A stretch of 64,000 bases of DNA, from the NCBI RefSeq assembly GCF_024519435.1, contig NZ_JALJRZ010000011.1, positions 87,824 through 151,823 on the forward strand, given 5' to 3'. Origin of the DNA: Terrabacter sp. Ter38. Lineage in GTDB: Bacteria > Actinomycetota > Actinomycetes > Actinomycetales > Dermatophilaceae. Every line of letters begins with the position of its first letter. The first letter of the stretch is position 1. Position numbers and translations under genes: made by a program. The notes under the pieces were generated by a model that saw only the letters and a program-made list of their open reading frames with translations, had not been told where the DNA came from and did no database searches. Shown in pieces: positions 59,686 to 64,000 of this stretch.

Positions 59686-61323
59686 TCAGGGCAGGTAGTA
59701 CGTCGGGTTGGGCAGCTTGACCGCACGGTCGGCGTATCCGCCGATGAGGTCGCTGTACTGGTCGCCGAGGTTGGCGACGACGTCGTAGCCGAGGTCCTGC
59801 TCGATGTGGGCGCGGGTGGTCGACTTGAACTCGATCGTCGTGCACGTCGGGTAGGCCTTGCAGTGACCCTGCATGTAGGCCGGCGGCGTCTCGCTCGAGC
59901 GCCACTTCGTGAAGTAGAGGTCGTCGCTGAACTGCGGGTAGCCCTGCTCGTGGAGGTTGGCGAGCGTCGCGGCCTTCTGGCCGGTGTTACGACCCGTGAG
60001 ACCGATGACCGTGCAGCCGGAGTCGGCGACGGCCTTGACGACAGAGGGCATCCCGGGCGTGGTCGGGAAGAGCTTGTTCTGGACCCAGTAGTCCTGGCGC
60101 ACGGGGTTGAAGACGAACTTCATGTCCGCGACCTCCATGTCGTAGGTCCACAGGGTCGTGTCGTCGGCGTCGAAGACGACGGCCGGCCTCGAGCCGGAGC
60201 GGGCGCCCTGCCGGCACTCGTTGACGAGCCGCTGGGTGGTGCGACGCTCGAGGGCGGCGAGCTCGGTGATGTACGGCGAGCTCGTCCTGTCGGCGATGCC
60301 GGTGCCGGGGTCGCCGTAGTAGGTGGCGATCGTCTTCTTGACCGAGTCGATGTTGGGGATGCCCTCACCGCTCTCGGTGAGGCCGCTCGAGCCGTCGGGC
60401 TTCATCGTGAAGTGGGTGCGCGGAGCGAGGCGGGGCTCGCTGACTCCGGGGAGGTCAGGCGACGGGAGGTAGTACGTCGGGTTAGGCAGCTTGACGTTGC
60501 GGTCGGCGTGGCCGCCCTGCAGGTCGGACCACTGGTCGCCGATGTTGAGGACGATGTCGTAGCCGAGGTCCTGCTCGATGTGCTTGCGCGTGCCGGCCTT
60601 GTACTCGACCGTCGTGCACTTCGCGGTGGCGCACGTGATGTACGCCGGCGGCGTCGACCCGGCCCACTTCGTGAAGTAGTGGTCGGGGGTGAAGGCGTTG
60701 TAGCCGACGTCCTTGAGGTTGCCGATCGTCGCGTCCTTCTGGGCCGCGCCGCGGCCCGTCAGGCCGAAGATCGTGAAGCCCATCGCGTCGGCCTCGTTGA
60801 CGAGGTCGACCATGGTCGGCGTCGCCGGGAAGAGCCGGTGCTGGACCCAGTAGTCCTGGCGCACGGGGTCGAAGACGAACTTCATGTCCGCGACCTCCAT
60901 GTCGTAGGTCCACAGCGTCGTGTCGTCCGCGTCGAGCACGATGGCCGGCTTCGTGCCCGCTCGCTCCGCGGCGGCATACGTCCGCCGGAGCTGGGCCCGG
61001 AGTCCCTCGGTGATGCGGCGCATCTCGGAGATGTAGGGCGAGCTCGTCCGGTTGGCCAGGCCCGTGCCGGGGTCCCCGTAGTAGCTGTAGATCGTCTTCT
61101 TGACCGAGTCGATGTTGGGGATGCCGGCGCCATCGGGGCGGGCGCCGCTCGAGCCGTCGGCGGCCATGACGAAGTGGGTGCGCGGGGTCAGGGTCTGGTC
61201 GTGGCGGCCGCCGGCGTCGCCGTGGGCGAGGGCCGGGGACGCGCTGGCGACGACCAGGGAGCCGATGATCGAGCCGACGGCTGCGACGGCGAGGCCGGTG
61301 GTTCTGCGGGTGGGACGCCTCAT
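59686..61323 (-). CDS. Secreted HAD acid phosphatase with tandem duplicated domain
   Basis: This 545-residue exported protein (signal peptide residues 1-32, ending SPALAH) consists of two copies of a class-IIIB HAD acid phosphatase domain, at about 45-285 and 295-545. Each copy has DADDTTLWTYDMEVADMKFV (nucleophile and acid Asp), a GLTGR box, and GDQ(W/Y)SDL near the end. Each closes with KLPNPTYYLP, so the duplication is recent and complete. Both active sites look intact. It probably releases phosphate from extracellular organic phosphates. AGAGGTG precedes the ATG at 61323. It converges on the NagD-like gene. Confidence 0.9.
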   Translation of the reverse strand: MRRPTRRTTGLAVAAVGSIIGSLVVASASPALAHGDAGGRHDQTLTPRTHFVMAADGSSGARPDGAGIPNIDSVKKTIYSYYGDPGTGLANRTSSPYISEMRRITEGLRAQLRRTYAAAERAGTKPAIVLDADDTTLWTYDMEVADMKFVFDPVRQDYWVQHRLFPATPTMVDLVNEADAMGFTIFGLTGRGAAQKDATIGNLKDVGYNAFTPDHYFTKWAGSTPPAYITCATAKCTTVEYKAGTRKHIEQDLGYDIVLNIGDQWSDLQGGHADRNVKLPNPTYYLPSPDLPGVSEPRLAPRTHFTMKPDGSSGLTESGEGIPNIDSVKKTIATYYGDPGTGIADRTSSPYITELAALERRTTQRLVNECRQGARSGSRPAVVFDADDTTLWTYDMEVADMKFVFNPVRQDYWVQNKLFPTTPGMPSVVKAVADSGCTVIGLTGRNTGQKAATLANLHEQGYPQFSDDLYFTKWRSSETPPAYMQGHCKAYPTCTTIEFKSTTRAHIEQDLGYDVVANLGDQYSDLIGGYADRAVKLPNPTYYLP

Positions 61324-61492
61324 GGGTTCACCTCTGGGGCTGCTCGGGGTGCGGGTGGGCCGCTCGACCGTAGTCCCGGGCATGGCCCCGCGGGGGTCTC
61401 GCGACCCGCCGGAGAAGCATTCCCATCCAGCTGGCATGGAACTCCCAGACTTCACCCAGACTCGCGCCAGGTGGTCAGCCTGTCAGCCTGGG

Positions 61493-61996
61493 TCAGCCTC
61501 CGAGGAGACGGCGCCACCAGGACGGGCGGGTCTCGAGCGCTGCGGCGCGAGCAGCGGCAGCCTTCTCCTCCCGCGCGGTCCGCTGCTGCTCCTCGAGCGC
61601 GGCGCGCAGCGGCCGCCAGCGCCCGACCATCTCGTCGACGTCGAGGGTCTTGGCGATGAGCGGCGGCAGGTTGCCGACCGCGGGGCGCAGCCGGTCGGCG
61701 AGGACACGCGTGTTGTAGTCCTCGATGACCTCACGGACCTGCTCCTCGGTGCGGACGTCGACGAGCGACTCCGGATAGCCCGCGGCCTCCTTGCGCAGCC
61801 CCAGCGCCCCCGGTAGGGCACCCCCGAGGTCGAGGTTCTCGCGCGCCGCGAAGCGCTTGACCCACCAGTCGGGGTCGCCAGAGTCGCTGAGGTCGAGGGG
61901 CTTGCCGGCACCCGGCAGGTTGTCGAACTCCCCACGCTCCTGCGCCTCGCGGATCTGTTTGTCCACGGGGCTCTCCCAGTACGGCTGACCCGTCAT
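61493..61996 (-). CDS. DUF1992 (DnaJ-homologue-like) family protein
   Basis: This 167-residue protein has the DUF1992 core: DKQIREAQERGEFDNLPGAG, then KPLDLSDSGDPDWWVKRFAA. A helical segment and a tail of Glu/Ala/Arg follow. The family is often called DnaJ homologue subfamily C member 28-like, but the function is unknown. The ATG at 61996 is used; a GTG at 62005 is possible. It lies 40 bases downstream of the truncated gene fragment. Confidence 0.8.
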   Translation of the reverse strand: MTGQPYWESPVDKQIREAQERGEFDNLPGAGKPLDLSDSGDPDWWVKRFAARENLDLGGALPGALGLRKEAAGYPESLVDVRTEEQVREVIEDYNTRVLADRLRPAVGNLPPLIAKTLDVDEMVGRWRPLRAALEEQQRTAREEKAAAARAAALETRPSWWRRLLGG

Positions 61997-62035
61997 GCGA
62001 TCCACGCTAACCGACGCCGGACGCCTCCCGGGGCC

Positions 62036-62250
62036 TCAGCCGGGCTGGTCGTCCCCGTCCGATGAGTCGGGGACGGGCTGCACGTTCGGGCGCACGAGCA
62101 GGGCGACGGTCTCCCCGTCGCCGACCTCGAGACGGTGGCCCGTCACGACGACCGCCTGAGGCACGTCCAAGAGGGCGAGCAGCCGCTGCTCCTGCTCCAT
62201 CGCCTCGGGCGGCCCGGCCATGCGGGTCGTCGCGGCGTCGGCCACGGTGA
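62036..62250 (-). pseudogene. 3' fragment of an unidentified gene
   Basis: The last about 70 codons of a minus-strand gene remain: LLTVADAATTRMAGPPEAME, QEQRLLALLDVPQAVVVTG, RLEVGDGETVALLVRPNV, then an acidic tail and stop at 62036. The frame continues upstream into DNA that is clearly coding for an ABC exporter on the other strand, so the 5' part is missing. I do not recognise the family. The junction with the exporter fragment lies near 62240-62290. Confidence 0.5.
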
Positions 62251-62259
62251 GCAGCCCGT

Positions 62260-63864
62260 CGGCGGGCTCGTCGCCGACCTCCCGGCGGCTGCCGCGGGCG
62301 GTCCGACGGGCACCATCGGGCTCGAGTTCGCCGGGCTCGTCGCTGTGCTCGCCGCGCAGGTCGTCATCTCCGGAGCGCAGGAGCCGGTCTTCCAGGACCT
62401 CAGCCTGCGCACGGAGAAGGACGTCCTCGGCCGGCTCGGCCGGCTCTTCGTCTCCCCCGTCCGGATCGAGCACCTCGAGGACCCCGACTTCCTCGACCGC
62501 GCGCAGCGGGTGCGGTCGCGCGTCTGGGAGATCAACCAGGGCCTCATGCAGGGCGGCATCGCCGTCACGGGCGTCCTGATGCTCGTCGGGGCGACGCTCT
62601 CGGTCGGCGCCGTCGTGGGCTGGCCGAGCGCCTTCCTCCTGGTCGGCGCCACTGTCGGGGTGGCCGTCGCGAGGGCTCTCCTCATGCGCCGCGAGCTCGA
62701 CCAGTGGGTCGGGGCCACGGAGCACCAACGCCACGCGGAGTACGCGTTTGGCCTGGCCACGGGGCTCGCCACGAAGGAGGTGCGGGTCTTCGGGCTGGCC
62801 GACTGGCTCGGGAATCGCTACTGGCAGCGGATGGGGCTGTCGTGGAAGCCCCTCTGGCGCAAGCGCATCCACAACTCGATCTGGACCCTGCTCCTCGACG
62901 GCGGCCGGGCCGCGATCGCGGTCGGCGTCGTCGTCCACGTCGTACGCGGGGCCCTATCGAGGACATGGTCGGGACGCTCCAACGGATCGTCGCGTATGCC
63001 GTGCAGAGCTCCCAGCACGTCGCGCGCCTCGACGAGGTGAAGCAGTATGCGGCAGGGTTCGTGACGCCGTCGGGATCCGCGCCGGCGGCGCTGGGTCGCG
63101 GACTCGAGCTGAGAGGCGTGTCGTTCACGTACCCGGGCGCGACGGAGCCGAGCCTCGAAGGGGTCGACCTCATGCTGGAGCGGGGCACGACCGTCGCGCT
63201 CGTCGGCGAGAACGGCGCCGGCAAGTCGACGCTCGTCTCGCTGCTCGCCCGGCTGCACGACCCGACGACGGGATCGATCCTCGTCGACGGCCGGCCGCTC
63301 AGCGACATCCCGCACGCGCACTGGCAGGCCCGCCTCGCCGCCGTGTTCCAGGACCATGCGACGCCGCACGTGCTGGTGCGCGAGGCCGTGGCGATGGGCG
63401 ACCTGGCCGGCGCGACCGACGAGCGCGTGGACGCGGCGCTCGAGCGCGCCGATGCGACGGGACTCGTGGACGGTCTCCGAGGTGGGGCGGACACGCAGCT
63501 GGGGCGGCAGTTCGCCGGTGGCACCGAGCTGTCGGGCGGCCAGTGGCAGCGGCTCGCGATCGCCCGGGGGATGCTCCGGGACGGGCCGTTGCTCATGCTG
63601 CTCGACGAGCCGTCGTCGGCCCTCGACGCGCAGGCCGAGGACGCGATCCTCGGTGGCTACCTCGAACGGGCGCGCGAGGCGAGTGGGCGCACGGGTGGGA
63701 TCACCGTCATCGTGAGCCATCGGATGTCGACGGTGCGAGCGGCCGACCGGGTCGTGCACCTCGTCGACGGACACGTTGCGGAGGACGGCACGCATGAGGA
63801 GCTGAGGGCCGCCGACGGAGCCTATGCCGAGCTCTTCGAGCTGCAGGCGAGGTCGTATCGCTGA
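62260..63864 (+). pseudogene. Disrupted ABC exporter (membrane plus ATPase domains)
   Basis: The membrane domain runs in one frame from about 62260 (TGTIGLEFAGLVAVLAAQVV) to 62960 (AIAVGVVVHVVRGAL). The ATPase domain continues in another frame from about 62963 (IEDMVGTLQRIVAYAVQSS) to the stop at 63864. The N-terminal part of the membrane domain is absent, and about 20 residues expected before IEDMVG are missing, so there is a 5' truncation plus an internal deletion or frameshift. The ATPase half still has GENGAGKSTLV, LSGGQWQRLAIARG and LMLLDEPSSALD. It may be non-functional, or the ATPase part may be expressed alone. Confidence 0.75.
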
Positions 63865-63917
63865 GACGCGCCTGGGTGAGAACCTCTGCGCTGCAAGGGA
63901 TTCGGTGTGGACAAGTC

Positions 63918-63946
63918 TTGCCCGGGTGTTCGAACACCTGTACGAT
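63918..63946 (+). promoter_or_regulatory. Promoter with overlapping LexA-like SOS box
   Basis: TTGCCC (63918-63923), a 17-base spacer and TACGAT (63941-63946) form a good promoter. TCGAACACCTGTACGA (63930-63945) differs by one base from the actinobacterial SOS box TCGAAC-N4-GTTCGA and overlaps the -10. The predicted start point is at or next to the ATG at 63954, so the message would be leaderless. Confidence 0.7.
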
Positions 63947-63953
63947 TGAGGGT

Positions 63954-64000
63954 ATGGAGCAGAGCCGGAGCACGCAGCAGATCGAGCAGGACTGGGACCA
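63954..64000 (+). CDS. SOS-controlled gene, N-terminal 15 codons only
   Basis: Only MEQSRSTQQIEQDWD is present before the right edge. The start is an ATG eight bases after the -10 hexamer with no ribosome site, as in leaderless actinobacterial messages. The LexA-like box suggests a DNA-damage-induced product, but the family cannot be told from 15 residues. Confidence 0.45.
   Translation, partial: MEQSRSTQQIEQDWD

Overview
The window is about 72% G+C by eye, uses GTG starts freely, and packs genes tightly with many 4-bp ATGA or GTGA start-stop overlaps. This fits an actinomycete. The gene mix (a PopR-type clpP operon, 10-methyl fatty-acid genes, ECF42 sigma factors, an EboA-type cluster) and the codon habits suggest Micrococcales, perhaps Intrasporangiaceae, but the family is an inference. 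No rRNA, tRNA, CRISPR array or transposase was seen. No gene-free stretch exceeds 300 bases; the longest are about 230 bases, at 25839-26069 and 33457-33692, and both are described.

Layout. 1-8.7 kb: the start of a secreted protein, a large secreted protein, two overlapping clpP genes behind a PopR-like palindrome, a DinB-fold protein, a flavin dehydrogenase, a PAP2 phosphatase and DNA polymerase IV. 8.7-16.2 kb: a repeat-rich membrane protein, a penicillin-acylase-family hydrolase, several conserved small proteins, a pentapeptide-repeat protein, a lipoprotein and an APH-fold kinase. 16.2-25.8 kb: a DUF389 membrane protein, an ArsR-CDF-CDF metal operon, an MFS transporter, a MocR regulator divergent from an amino-acid permease, a second APC-type transporter and a GNAT. 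26-39.5 kb: a small alarmone synthetase, two separate DGPF/YCII-ECF42 pairs with matching predicted promoters, tmsAB for 10-methyl fatty acids, a CstR-like repressor beside a fossil of a CoA-disulfide reductase, and assorted small enzymes and regulators.

39.5-57.5 kb: a continuous minus-strand block of 14 genes. It begins with an RbsA-RbsC-RbsB type sugar importer, divergent from a ROK repressor. A Gfo/Idh oxidoreductase, a Tat-exported TIM-barrel protein and a secreted glucose/sorbosone-dehydrogenase-like protein follow. The block ends in an ebo-type cluster: inositol-phosphate-synthase homologue, UbiA prenyltransferase, TIM barrel, EboA, TatD-like EboB, EboE, EboF and a further TIM barrel. 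Strong hairpins follow three of the genes. I read the block as uptake and remodelling of a sugar or cyclitol, followed by synthesis and export of a prenylated or cyclitol-derived metabolite. This is the best candidate for a poorly described system in the window.

57.5-64 kb: the ROK regulator, a NagD-like phosphatase, a secreted HAD phosphatase made of two tandem copies of one domain, a DUF1992 protein, a broken ABC exporter abutting another truncated gene, and at the right edge a gene start under a LexA-like box.

Across the whole window the heptamer GTATGCC (or GGCATAC) occurs about 29 times, far more than composition predicts. It carries most of the otherwise rare TAT, ATA and GCA codons, and it builds one long terminator hairpin.
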